DNA of 64,000 nt from Ignavibacteria bacterium (GTDB lineage Bacteria > Bacteroidota > Ignavibacteria > Tepidaquicellales > Tepidaquicellaceae): NCBI GenBank assembly GCA_036262055.1, contig DATAJP010000002.1, positions 392,177 to 456,176 of the forward strand. Reading direction: 5' to 3'. The translations under genes and the position numbers were made by a program. Below are positions 11,450 to 19,931 of this stretch, piece by piece. Within the stretch, counting starts at the first letter, position 1, and every line of letters starts with the position of its first letter. Under the pieces are notes generated by a model that did no database searches, was not told where the DNA came from, and saw only the letters and a list, made by a program, of their open reading frames with translations.

Positions 11450-11482
11450 GTCCTGCGTTTCTACCAGTTCCTGCCACCCGGG
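11450..11482 (-). repeat. Degenerate inverted copy of the tRNA-Leu 5' half
   Basis: Read on the minus strand, these 33 bases reproduce tRNA positions 11296-11327 (CCCGGGTGGC ... GGAACTGGTAGA ... CGCAGGAC) with one inserted base and two substitutions. The copy covers the acceptor 5' strand, the D arm and the start of the anticodon arm, and lies only 70 bases past the tRNA end. Confidence 0.8.
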
Positions 11483-11518
11483 GTTCTAGGAATAATCTCT
11501 TATCACACTTTACAAGCT

Positions 11519-11540
11519 TGTATTTAGACTGTATTTAAAA
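11519..11540 (+). other. Tandem TGTATTTA motif, left end of island
   Basis: TGTATTTA at 11519 and TGTATTTAAAA at 11530 are spaced by 11 bp. A matching pair stands near the right end at 21869-21891. Paired short direct repeats inside both ends are what arm-type integrase binding sites look like; the assignment is inference. Confidence 0.4.
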
Positions 11541-11593
11541 ATGCAATTAAGAATTGTTTTAAGATTCAAAGATTTGAAATAAATTTTATTTAT

Positions 11594-11740
11594 TCAGATT
11601 AACAGAATTGAAACGATTCTGTTTAGATTTTAATAAGATTATAGACAGACGTTCTCAGAGTCGTTTGTTTTGTTGTGACCATATAGATTATATGTTTTTG
11701 AAAAGCTCGTTAATCTGACAACGTCTATTATTAAAATCTA
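11594..11740. other. Cluster of inverted repeats in island left non-coding region
   Basis: Three nested structures are visible. AACAGAAT / ATTCTGTT has a 7-base loop (11601-11623). TAGATTTTAATA...AGACGTT at 11624-11652 is repeated inverted at 11720-11740. CATATA-GAT-TATATG lies in the middle (11680-11694). TCAGATTAAC at 11594 is also repeated inverted at 11709-11718. The 11421-11900 gap has no gene; this cluster and the inverted tRNA half are its only recognisable contents. It could be a structured RNA, a recombination site or a MITE remnant. Confidence 0.5.
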
Positions 11741-11900
11741 CAATATTCTATTTTTTTCAGAGTTTATAAATATTAAAATGATTTGAATTAGAGTTGAAAA
11801 AGAGAAAAAATTGAGGGACTTTTATAAAATGCTGCATCAATATCCTATTTATATAATACAAATTTTAAATAGTACATCTGTACTTTAATAAAGCAACATA

Positions 11901-13352
11901 ATGTTAGATTTATTTTCACATCTTACTAAAAATGAAATTATTGAGTTTGAGAAGTTCATAAAATCTCCTTATTATAACACCGATAAAACTATAGTAAAAA
12001 TTTTTGAAAATCTTAAAAAAATTAATGCTAATTATAATTCTGATTTAAATTCGGAGACTGAGCTTTTTAAAGAACTAAATTTAGATAATTCCAAAAGAAA
12101 TCGGCTTTCAAAACAATTTCGTTCGTTGTTGAAGTATTTTCTAAAATTAAAGGAGTTTGAAAAAGATGAAAACACTAATATGATGTATGAGCTTAGAGCT
12201 TTGCGAGAAAAGAAGTTTACAACTCACTATAAGAAAAAATTAAATGAATTTATAAAAATTTTTGATAATAAATTTAAACGAGATGAAAACTATTATTCAA
12301 ACAGAATTATAATTGAAGATGATTATTACAACTTTACAATTAATGAAAAAGCTCTAGATTATCCTGATATTTTAAATACCAAGCGAGATAACATTATTTA
12401 TAATTTTTATTTCCAGTTGTTACATTGTTATAATGATATGATATTGCATGAGGAGTATGCCGGTAAGAAATTTGACCTTAAGTTTCCATATTTAAATGAA
12501 ATTTTGAATGACATTAAATTAAATTTTGAAAAAATACAAAATGAACATCCAAATATTTGCATTATCTATTATATTATATCAATTCAGTTGAGTATGAGAA
12601 AAAACCAATCTACAATAGAATTAGAAAAATTATATTTAAAATATTTAGAAGCCAATCTAAATAAGTTTGACAAAACACAACTTTTCCATTATTATTTATA
12701 TATAGTAAATTATTATATACTAATGCTCCATAAAGGTAATTATGACTATAGACAGAAATTATTTGATATTTATTTTTTTCAAGAAAAAAATGATTTCTTG
12801 TTATTAAATAATGAAATTAATGCTGAATCTTTTAGAGATGTGGTTTCTATTGCAACCTCAACCGGAAATTTAGACTGGGCGCAATACTTTATCGAAAAAT
12901 ATAAAAAATTGTTAAATTATGATAAAAACAAAGATTTTATAAATTTATCTTATGCAAAAATTTATTTTATAAAAAAGAATTATAACAAAAGCATCTCTCA
13001 TTTAATATTAGTCGGTTCAAGGAACATATCTAATTATGTAAGTGCTAAAATAATTTTTTGTAAAATTTATTATGAACAGAAAAATATTTCTGCAATTGAA
13101 TTCGAATTGGACAATTTAAGAAAACTTGAAAAACGAAATAAAAAAATTAATGAGCTTAATAAAAGTTCAATTGATAATTTCACAAAATATATTAAACAAT
13201 TAATAAAAATAAACACCTTGGAATTTATGCATGATAAAAAATTTCAGGAATTAGCTGAATTTAGTTATGATGAAATTAATAAACTTCATTATTTTATTCC
13301 CGAAAAAAATTGGTTTTTAGAAAAATTCCAAAGCAAATTTAAAAATAAATAA
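11901..13352 (+). CDS. Large AT-rich helical protein of unknown function
   Basis: This 483-residue protein is rich in Lys, Asn, Ile, Tyr and Phe and has visibly lower GC than flanking chromosomal genes. There is no signal peptide or membrane segment. The N terminus (LTKNEIIEFEKFIKSPYYN) resembles a class of Bacteroidota/Ignavibacteria hypothetical proteins with a conserved F.KFI.SP.YN start. The rest looks like irregular helical, TPR-like repeats. I see no Arg-His-Arg-Tyr pattern of a tyrosine recombinase and no DDE or HUH motif. It is the first gene inside the island and the only one without an export signal, so a regulatory or maintenance role is conceivable but unproven. Confidence 0.8.
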   Translation: MLDLFSHLTKNEIIEFEKFIKSPYYNTDKTIVKIFENLKKINANYNSDLNSETELFKELNLDNSKRNRLSKQFRSLLKYFLKLKEFEKDENTNMMYELRALREKKFTTHYKKKLNEFIKIFDNKFKRDENYYSNRIIIEDDYYNFTINEKALDYPDILNTKRDNIIYNFYFQLLHCYNDMILHEEYAGKKFDLKFPYLNEILNDIKLNFEKIQNEHPNICIIYYIISIQLSMRKNQSTIELEKLYLKYLEANLNKFDKTQLFHYYLYIVNYYILMLHKGNYDYRQKLFDIYFFQEKNDFLLLNNEINAESFRDVVSIATSTGNLDWAQYFIEKYKKLLNYDKNKDFINLSYAKIYFIKKNYNKSISHLILVGSRNISNYVSAKIIFCKIYYEQKNISAIEFELDNLRKLEKRNKKINELNKSSIDNFTKYIKQLIKINTLEFMHDKKFQELAEFSYDEINKLHYFIPEKNWFLEKFQSKFKNK

Positions 13353-13408
13353 GGTATGCCCTTTTTGGCGGGTCCCACCTCCTCTAAGGGGTCCGGCAGG
13401 GCATACCT
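13352..13408. terminator. Hairpin between convergent genes
   Basis: AGGTATGCCCT and its reverse complement AGGGCATACCT (11 bp) enclose about 35 bases rich in G and C, with T-rich runs outside on each strand. This fits a bidirectional terminator, although the loop is long. An AGGGCAT-containing structure also follows the gene at 17801-19816. Confidence 0.55.
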
Positions 13409-13417
13409 GAATTTTTA

Positions 13418-15121
13418 TTATTTTACAAGCACAAGTTTTTTTGTAATAATCTGATTTTCCGTTTTTAATCTATAAAAATAAATCCCGCTGGAATATTTAG
13501 ACGCATCCCATTTAACTATATGATTTCCCGCATTCAAATATTGTTTTATTAATGATTCTATCTGTCTTCCGCTTATGTCATAAATTGCAAGTTCAACAAA
13601 CTGTTGCGCAGGAAGCGTGAAACTAATGTTAGAAACGGGATTAAATGGGTTGGGATAATTTGTAACTGTTGTTTCTTCACCTATTATTCCGGGAATAATT
13701 CGTTTAGTTCTTATAATTTCAGGTTGTATTGAATGCAATACTTTACCTTCTCGATTGTATTTTTGACCCGCAATGAATGAATTGCTATCATTGTAGCCAA
13801 ATGCAATCATAGTTATGTTTCCATTTTTATCTGCTGCACAATAAGTATATTTTTTCATTTGTCCCAAGTTATTATTACCCAAATTTGGTATATATCTGCC
13901 AACCCAAACAGGTTCTGCATTTTCCCATGAATCTACAATACCTACATTAAATCCTACAGCAACATACTCATTAACAATAGAACTACTATATCCTGTTATA
14001 TAAAGAAGATCATTGCTGATTAAAAGAGAGGAAGGCTTATCATCTCCCTTTAATGCAAGATGATCATACCAAAGAGGAAAACCACTAACCATATTTCCAT
14101 TTGCTTCATATTTTAATATTGCGAAATCATATTCGCTCCTTCCTCGATGAGTATAACCCGCGGAATATATAAATTCATTATCACAAATTACACTTGTTAA
14201 AACATCATTGGTTGAATAATCTAAGGTGTCGTACCAATTATTACTTAAATTATTTCCATCAATATAGCAAGTAAAGAAGTTGTTGTTGCCCCCTGAGTAT
14301 TCCTGATGAACCGATAAAGACCTTTTGGATTTTAATATTGGATTTTGCGAGAAATCAGTTATGATATGACCGGTTGGGTATTCATTAGCAATGCTATTAT
14401 AAATAAATTCATTCCCAACTTTTGAGCCGGTGCTAATATCAAAATCAACCAATAATAAATCATAACCATAAGTACTTCCCTGATCAGTATATCCTGCTAC
14501 ATATATATAATAATCATCTGCAATAAGTGATGTGCCAACATCGGTTAATTTATCCGGAGAATCATAAGCGCCATCAAATTCATAGTTTCCGCTGTTATCT
14601 ACTACATATAAATAACAATCTACATTACCCGGATTAGTATAATACCCACAAATTGCTATATTATCCTCTGATAATTCTTTTATAGATAATCCGGCATCAT
14701 CTCCTGCATCATTAGGAATAACTACTGCCCACTGTGAATCTAATGAACTATTATATTTAGCAATAATAATATCATTAGTTGATGTATTGGAATTATAGTA
14801 AAATCCTGTTATAAGTATATTGCTCTCATGGTCAAGTGCTATAGACATTCCTTTATCCAAACCATCAATATTTTCTAAAAACTCTGATGTTAAATTACCA
14901 AAACCATCAATTTTTGCAATAAATATATCATTGGTTGAGTTAGCTGAATTATATGCCATCCCTGTTATATAAATGTTATCATTTCCATCTGAAATTGCAT
15001 GAAAAGGATAACCAACAGGAGGAAATTGAGCATAAATGTTATTGTTTGAAAATAATAGAAAGCTTAAAATTGAAAATAAGAATCCTATGCCCCATAACGA
15101 GAATTTTTTTTGTTTTGCCAT
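13418..15121 (-). CDS. T9SS-sorted SBBP-type beta-propeller protein
   Basis: The 567-residue protein has an N-terminal signal peptide (hydrophobic to about residue 32, ending NNNIYAQ) and about eight propeller-like repeats with wording such as NDIFIAKIDGFGN, NDIIIAKYNSS and DFAILKYEANGN, typical of SBBP repeats. The C-terminal sorting domain (about 485-567) contains NYPNPFNPVSNISFTLP and ends KKLVLVK. The sorting domain directs export through the outer membrane and attachment to the surface or release. The ligand of the propeller is unknown. It lies in a same-strand pair with the next gene inside the tRNA-Leu island. Confidence 0.88.
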   Translation of the reverse strand: MAKQKKFSLWGIGFLFSILSFLLFSNNNIYAQFPPVGYPFHAISDGNDNIYITGMAYNSANSTNDIFIAKIDGFGNLTSEFLENIDGLDKGMSIALDHESNILITGFYYNSNTSTNDIIIAKYNSSLDSQWAVVIPNDAGDDAGLSIKELSEDNIAICGYYTNPGNVDCYLYVVDNSGNYEFDGAYDSPDKLTDVGTSLIADDYYIYVAGYTDQGSTYGYDLLLVDFDISTGSKVGNEFIYNSIANEYPTGHIITDFSQNPILKSKRSLSVHQEYSGGNNNFFTCYIDGNNLSNNWYDTLDYSTNDVLTSVICDNEFIYSAGYTHRGRSEYDFAILKYEANGNMVSGFPLWYDHLALKGDDKPSSLLISNDLLYITGYSSSIVNEYVAVGFNVGIVDSWENAEPVWVGRYIPNLGNNNLGQMKKYTYCAADKNGNITMIAFGYNDSNSFIAGQKYNREGKVLHSIQPEIIRTKRIIPGIIGEETTVTNYPNPFNPVSNISFTLPAQQFVELAIYDISGRQIESLIKQYLNAGNHIVKWDASKYSSGIYFYRLKTENQIITKKLVLVK

Positions 15122-15170
15122 AATGTGATGATTTAAATTAATTAAAAGAGAATTGTATAAGAAATTGGAT

Positions 15171-17309
15171 TTACTTCATTAAAATCATTTTTTTAGTTTG
15201 AGAAAATACACCTGTCTTTAGTGTATAAAAATAAACTCCGCTGGGTAAAGCAGAGGCATTCCATGTTAGTTCATAATTTCCACTTTGCAAAGGTTTATTA
15301 ATCAGTATTGCAATTAATTTACCCGTAATATCATAAATACTTAAATTCACATTGACCCAAGGGGTACCCGACAATTGACTGTTCACACTTGACGGAATAT
15401 CAAACTCAATCTTCGTCACTGGATTAAACGGGTTTGGATAATTCTGTTTTAATTCATACTGCGTGACAATCTCATTATGATTTTCTTCAATGAAAGTTAA
15501 CCCACCGTTTGTTGTTTTTAAAATATTGCCCCAGTCACCAACTATATAACCGGTTTCGCTATTGATAAAGTCTATGCCATATAAAACACTATTAGTTGCA
15601 AATAATCTAAACCAGTTTAATCCTCCGTTAGTTGTTTTTACTAATAATTCCTGACCTGCATATCCCACTCCAATTCCTTCCATTTCGTTTCCAAAATATA
15701 AATCCTGAAATACCCATCCGCTTCTTGAAAATATTTGTGCCCATGTTTCACCTGAATTAGTCGTTTTGTACATTCTCGAACCGCTTCCCAGATACCCGGT
15801 ATTTTCATTTATGAAATATATAGCTCTTCCGTCTGCATTGGGTTGAATTATCCAATTAGTTCCTGCATTGGTTGTTCTTAACACTACAGTGCTTGAAATG
15901 GTTATGCCGGTATTTTCATTCATAAAATGGATTTTCCAAAACGTATCATTTTCAACACTATCTAATCTGAACCAGTTTAATCCTTCGTTTGTGGTTTTCA
16001 TCACAAGTCCAAGAGTTCCGCATATATATCCTGTTGACTGGTTTGTAAAATAAACATCATTCAAAATATTATTCCTTCCTGTAGATAAAGAAACCCAATT
16101 TTCACCTGAGTTAGTTGTTTTCAAAACCAGTCCCGTATCTCCGGCAATATATCCTGTCTGCTCATTTACAAAAAATATTGAGTTTAAATCTCTTTGAGTG
16201 TTTATGTTTTTTTGTATCCAGCTAGATCCTGAATTGTTTGTTTTATAAAACTCTCCCCATTCACCTATTGCAAACCCAGTGTTTTCATTTACAAAACGTA
16301 TGTCTAAGAAATCCCGCTTATAACCTGATTGCAGAAAATAATTTTCGCCGGAGTTTGTAGATTTAACTATTGTTCCACCACCACCTACTGCATAGATTTC
16401 GTTTTGGTTTACAAATACATCAAAAAGCACACCATGTATCTGAAAATTAGTTCTAAATGTTGTGTTTTGGATCCAATTTTGTCCACTATTTGTTGTTTTA
16501 CAAATACTTCCTCCATCAGAGACTAAATAACCTGTTTGGAGGTTTATAAAAGATATTGCTCTAACTTCATCAACTCCTCCGCTTACTATGTGCGGGAGAT
16601 TAACATCATAATAATTCCATAGTGCTCCTCCATTGCTTGTGTATGCAATTCTTTCATCTCCTCCGATTAAAAGATAGACATTATTAGAATCAATAATTGA
16701 GATATCATATATAATTGAAAAAGGTAAAGTAAAAGTTATCCCCATATCAAACCAGTTTGCTCCTGCATTTGTTGTTTTTATGCATTTAGCATTTCCCGAA
16801 GCATATCCTATATTTTCATTGGCAAATGCAACACATAGAAAGTTAGTACTTGTTCCTGAATTAAGATTAAACCAGTTAAACCCACCGTTGGTGGTTTTTA
16901 AAATCGTATTTGAATGTCCTGAAATATAACCGGTTATTGAATTTGTGAACGTTATGGTATTTAACAAAATAGTTTGTCCTGTATTTATAAGAGTCCAATT
17001 ATTACCACCATTGGTTGTTCTTAGTACTCTTCCTGAATCACCACACGCAATCACATTAATACTATCAAATAAATAGAAAGAACGAATTAATGTAGTGACT
17101 CCGGAATTTTGATTAAACCAGTTATTTCCACCATTTGTCGTCTTCAAAATTGTTCCTGAATGTCCGCAAGCATAACCCGTTTGGGAATTGTAAAACTTTA
17201 CATCATCCAATCCGTTTCCATTTGGCAATGGCATCTGCCATGTCCACTGAGTTTGTGCATTTAAATTATATGTTAATGTTAGAAGCAAAATTATGAATAA
17301 GTTTTTCAT
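15171..17309 (-). CDS. T9SS-sorted YCF48/BNR-like repeat protein
   Basis: The 712-residue protein has signal peptide MKNLFIILLLTLTYNLNAQ, then about 14 repeats of roughly 40-45 residues of the form TGY..G..G.I.KTTNGG.NW. This is the YCF48/sialidase-BNR beta-propeller pattern, here enough for two propellers. The C-terminal sorting domain (about 615-712) has NYPNPFNPVTKIEFDIP and ends KKMILMK. The repeats are well conserved within the gene, suggesting recent internal duplication. It reads away from the gene at 17801, sharing a 490-base intergenic region with three copies of a 23-bp motif. Confidence 0.9.
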   Translation of the reverse strand: MKNLFIILLLTLTYNLNAQTQWTWQMPLPNGNGLDDVKFYNSQTGYACGHSGTILKTTNGGNNWFNQNSGVTTLIRSFYLFDSINVIACGDSGRVLRTTNGGNNWTLINTGQTILLNTITFTNSITGYISGHSNTILKTTNGGFNWFNLNSGTSTNFLCVAFANENIGYASGNAKCIKTTNAGANWFDMGITFTLPFSIIYDISIIDSNNVYLLIGGDERIAYTSNGGALWNYYDVNLPHIVSGGVDEVRAISFINLQTGYLVSDGGSICKTTNSGQNWIQNTTFRTNFQIHGVLFDVFVNQNEIYAVGGGGTIVKSTNSGENYFLQSGYKRDFLDIRFVNENTGFAIGEWGEFYKTNNSGSSWIQKNINTQRDLNSIFFVNEQTGYIAGDTGLVLKTTNSGENWVSLSTGRNNILNDVYFTNQSTGYICGTLGLVMKTTNEGLNWFRLDSVENDTFWKIHFMNENTGITISSTVVLRTTNAGTNWIIQPNADGRAIYFINENTGYLGSGSRMYKTTNSGETWAQIFSRSGWVFQDLYFGNEMEGIGVGYAGQELLVKTTNGGLNWFRLFATNSVLYGIDFINSETGYIVGDWGNILKTTNGGLTFIEENHNEIVTQYELKQNYPNPFNPVTKIEFDIPSSVNSQLSGTPWVNVNLSIYDITGKLIAILINKPLQSGNYELTWNASALPSGVYFYTLKTGVFSQTKKMILMK

Positions 17310-17346
17310 TCAATACAAATTTAAATTATAAATTATTAAGATATAT

Positions 17347-17546
17347 GGACAATTTTTTGAAGTGGGACATATTAATAATAAGCTAAATCCATACAAATCA
17401 TATATTTAATTAGTTTTTATGGCATTTTTAATTGGAATGTCCAACTTCAATTTTCTGTCCCCCATTTTTGTTTAAAATAAGATGGAAATTACACTATTTT
17501 GTAAATTAACGATTCTTAAACTGCGTCCAACCTCAAAAATTTGTCC
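17347..17546. repeat. Three copies of a 23-bp TGTCC motif in a divergent promoter region
   Basis: Copies lie at 17347-17369 (minus), 17438-17460 (plus) and 17524-17546 (plus). Each is exactly 23 bases: TGTCC, then aACtTCA, then six variable A/T-rich bases, then tTGTCC. The gaps are 68 and 63 bases. They occupy the intergenic region between two divergent T9SS genes. Operator sites or transposase-binding repeats are both possible. The remainder of 17310-17800 is AT-rich with no gene. Confidence 0.7.
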
Positions 17547-17800
17547 AAAGTTTTTTAATAATTTTTAGATAAATTATGATGATAATGTTTAGTTGAGATT
17601 TTTAATTATAGAATTGATTTTATAAAAAAATAAAATTAAAATTTATTTAGGTTAAATTATTTTTGCTATGACAGCACTGTTTGAAAATAAAATTTTTTAA
17701 ATAGTAATATGCCCCGCATCAACTTTAAATCTATCATTCTATAAAAAAATAATCTTTACTGAATTTTTTGTGATTTTTAAATCTTAAAAAATTAATTCTT

Positions 17801-19816
17801 ATGAAGAAGATTATTTTTTTATTATTATTTTCATTTTCATATCTCAATTTATTTGCCGACAATTCCGATTCTCCGAAAACCATAAGACCATCAGATTTAG
17901 GTTTAACCGTTTTCAAGGGAAACCTGGATGAAAATCGTATGACACAAAAACAAAAAGACACCATTGTAATAGGGTTATTTAACTATCAGGATTATTTCAA
18001 AGATATTGCAGTATATTATAAATCAAAAAATGAACTGATTATATATAATAACAACGGAAACGGAACTTTAAGTGAATATAAAAATTACAAGCAGAGCAAG
18101 GAAATAAAAAAGATAACTCTTGTTAAAAAAACAAATTCAGAATTGATGAATTCGTTTATGTCACGGTTTGATGATTTAGAGATAGAGTTTTCTACGGGAG
18201 AAAAAGAAGTTCTTCATAATTACAGGATTAACATATTGAATGAAAATGCTTCAAAGGTGCCTCTGAGAAATTTCCTTGATGATGGAAGAGTGTTTCTTTA
18301 CAGCTCTTCAATTACATTCAACGAAATGTGGGCAAGCTGGAGAAGCGGACAGCCGAATAATGGTCAGTCTATCGGGGACATAGATAATGACGGTAAGACA
18401 GAAGCAATATATACTTTTTATCCTATTTCAGATACATTATCATATCCGTTATATAAGCCAACTCGAGTGGTTGTATTTGAAAATATAACCCCTGAAACAT
18501 ACAGAATAGATTGGGATACAGTTTTGCAGCATGGCGGTTGGAATCATACGGAGTCCTTATTTGATTTTGATAGTAACGGAAAAAAAGAGTTTTTGTGCGT
18601 GGGTCCACGTATATTTACCGGGGAGCTTGCTGAAGGAGTATATGAATGTTTAGGACCGGGAGTTTATAAATTTTTTGATGCTTCGTTTAATAGAGCCAGA
18701 CCTATGTTTGACTTCATGCAAAAGGATTCAGTCAACATAAACGGTGATATTAAACAGGAATTTTGGATAAGTTATATGCCGGAAGAAAACAGCACTTACA
18801 TAATAAGAGAGAGATTTAAAACAAAATATGCAACGGAATATTTTTTTGATACCCAAGTCCCTATAAATGCGCGAAGTTTTATCTACAGCATATGTCCGGG
18901 TGATATTGATAACGACGGAAAGGACGAAGTTGTAATCGGTGATACACAGTGGGAAAGCGGATATGTCAATTATCTTGATTCAACCGGCAATACACCCTCA
19001 CAATGGCATGGATACAGCATAAAAGAAATTATAACTAATGCTCCAGTTTCCTGCGGGTATGCATTTTTGAAAGATTACGATAATGACGGCAAGAAAGAAA
19101 TAACGACTACAGGAATTGGAGACTCAAGCGGAAGCTTGGGGGTTATTAAACATACCGGAACACCCGGAGAAAATAATTTTCAAACAGTCTTCTACACTTT
19201 GCAAGGTATTAGAGCCGGACCTAATATGGGAATTGATACAGCTTCAATTGAAGGTAATTTTATAGTTCTTTATCCATGTATTGCATATTCTGAAGGTGGT
19301 ATTGGAAACCAGTTAACGAGCATTTACAAAAAACAATCTTTTTATGATTTTTCTTCGATTTATTTTAAAAGAATTGATTCAACGTCATTTGTAAGACCTG
19401 CTTTACATTATATGGATAATGATAATAAAATAAATATCATGACACCCTTAGGTAAGGTGATTTCTTCAACCCCGACCGGTGATTTTTTCTATACCAATTT
19501 TAAACAGTTTGGAACTGTAAATATTACAAATTATAACAACCCCGTTCCTGAAAATTTTAAGCTTTATCAAAATTATCCTAATCCATTTAATCCGATTACT
19601 AAAATTAAATTTGATATAAAGAAAAAAGCAGAAGTAAAATTAATTATTTATGACATAACGGGAAGAGTTGTTGAAAAACTTTTAGAAGGAATAAAAAATC
19701 CGGGAGAATATGAGTTTGCCTTTGACGGCTCAAATTTTTCATCCGGAATTTACTTCTATTCACTAATTATAGAAGGAAAAAAAATTGATACAAAAAAGAT
19801 GATTTTAATAAAATAG
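17801..19816 (+). CDS. T9SS-sorted FG-GAP/VCBS-like protein
   Basis: This 671-residue secreted protein has leader MKKIIFLLLFSFSYLNLFA. Three calcium-binding-style loops are evident: DIDNDGKTEAIY (about residue 194), DIDNDGKDEVVIG (about 368) and DYDNDGKKEITT (about 425), as in FG-GAP/integrin-alpha-type beta-propellers. The sorting domain near the end has NYPNPFNPITKIKFDI and finishes KKMILIK. It is followed by a structured spacer (19828-19912) and another exported propeller protein on the same strand, so the two are probably co-expressed. Confidence 0.88.
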   Translation: MKKIIFLLLFSFSYLNLFADNSDSPKTIRPSDLGLTVFKGNLDENRMTQKQKDTIVIGLFNYQDYFKDIAVYYKSKNELIIYNNNGNGTLSEYKNYKQSKEIKKITLVKKTNSELMNSFMSRFDDLEIEFSTGEKEVLHNYRINILNENASKVPLRNFLDDGRVFLYSSSITFNEMWASWRSGQPNNGQSIGDIDNDGKTEAIYTFYPISDTLSYPLYKPTRVVVFENITPETYRIDWDTVLQHGGWNHTESLFDFDSNGKKEFLCVGPRIFTGELAEGVYECLGPGVYKFFDASFNRARPMFDFMQKDSVNINGDIKQEFWISYMPEENSTYIIRERFKTKYATEYFFDTQVPINARSFIYSICPGDIDNDGKDEVVIGDTQWESGYVNYLDSTGNTPSQWHGYSIKEIITNAPVSCGYAFLKDYDNDGKKEITTTGIGDSSGSLGVIKHTGTPGENNFQTVFYTLQGIRAGPNMGIDTASIEGNFIVLYPCIAYSEGGIGNQLTSIYKKQSFYDFSSIYFKRIDSTSFVRPALHYMDNDNKINIMTPLGKVISSTPTGDFFYTNFKQFGTVNITNYNNPVPENFKLYQNYPNPFNPITKIKFDIKKKAEVKLIIYDITGRVVEKLLEGIKNPGEYEFAFDGSNFSSGIYFYSLIIEGKKIDTKKMILIK

Positions 19817-19827
19817 CTTTTAAAAAA

Positions 19828-19912
19828 GCAGGGCATTCCAAAAAATTGAAGACCGCTAAGTACTCAATCTAAACTGCCGAAGCAGTTCGCTTTGGTTTGC
19901 CCTTTTTTATTA
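19828..19912 (+). other. Structured spacer between two T9SS genes
   Basis: AGGGCATTCCA near the left pairs loosely with GGTTTGCCCTTTTTT on the right, and an inner AACTGC-CGAA-GCAGTT hairpin stands at 19872-19887. The T run after the right arm fits a terminator for the upstream gene. Confidence 0.5.
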
Positions 19913-19931
19913 ACCTAAAAAAAAATAAACA

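Noticed and set aside
11901-13352. Island integrase
   Set aside because: The protein lacks any visible Arg...His-x-x-Arg...Tyr pattern and resembles helical repeat proteins of unknown function.
15171-17309. CRISPR-like or tandem DNA repeat array
   Set aside because: The repeats keep one open frame and encode YCF48/BNR blades. Spacing is about 120-150 bases with no unique spacers.
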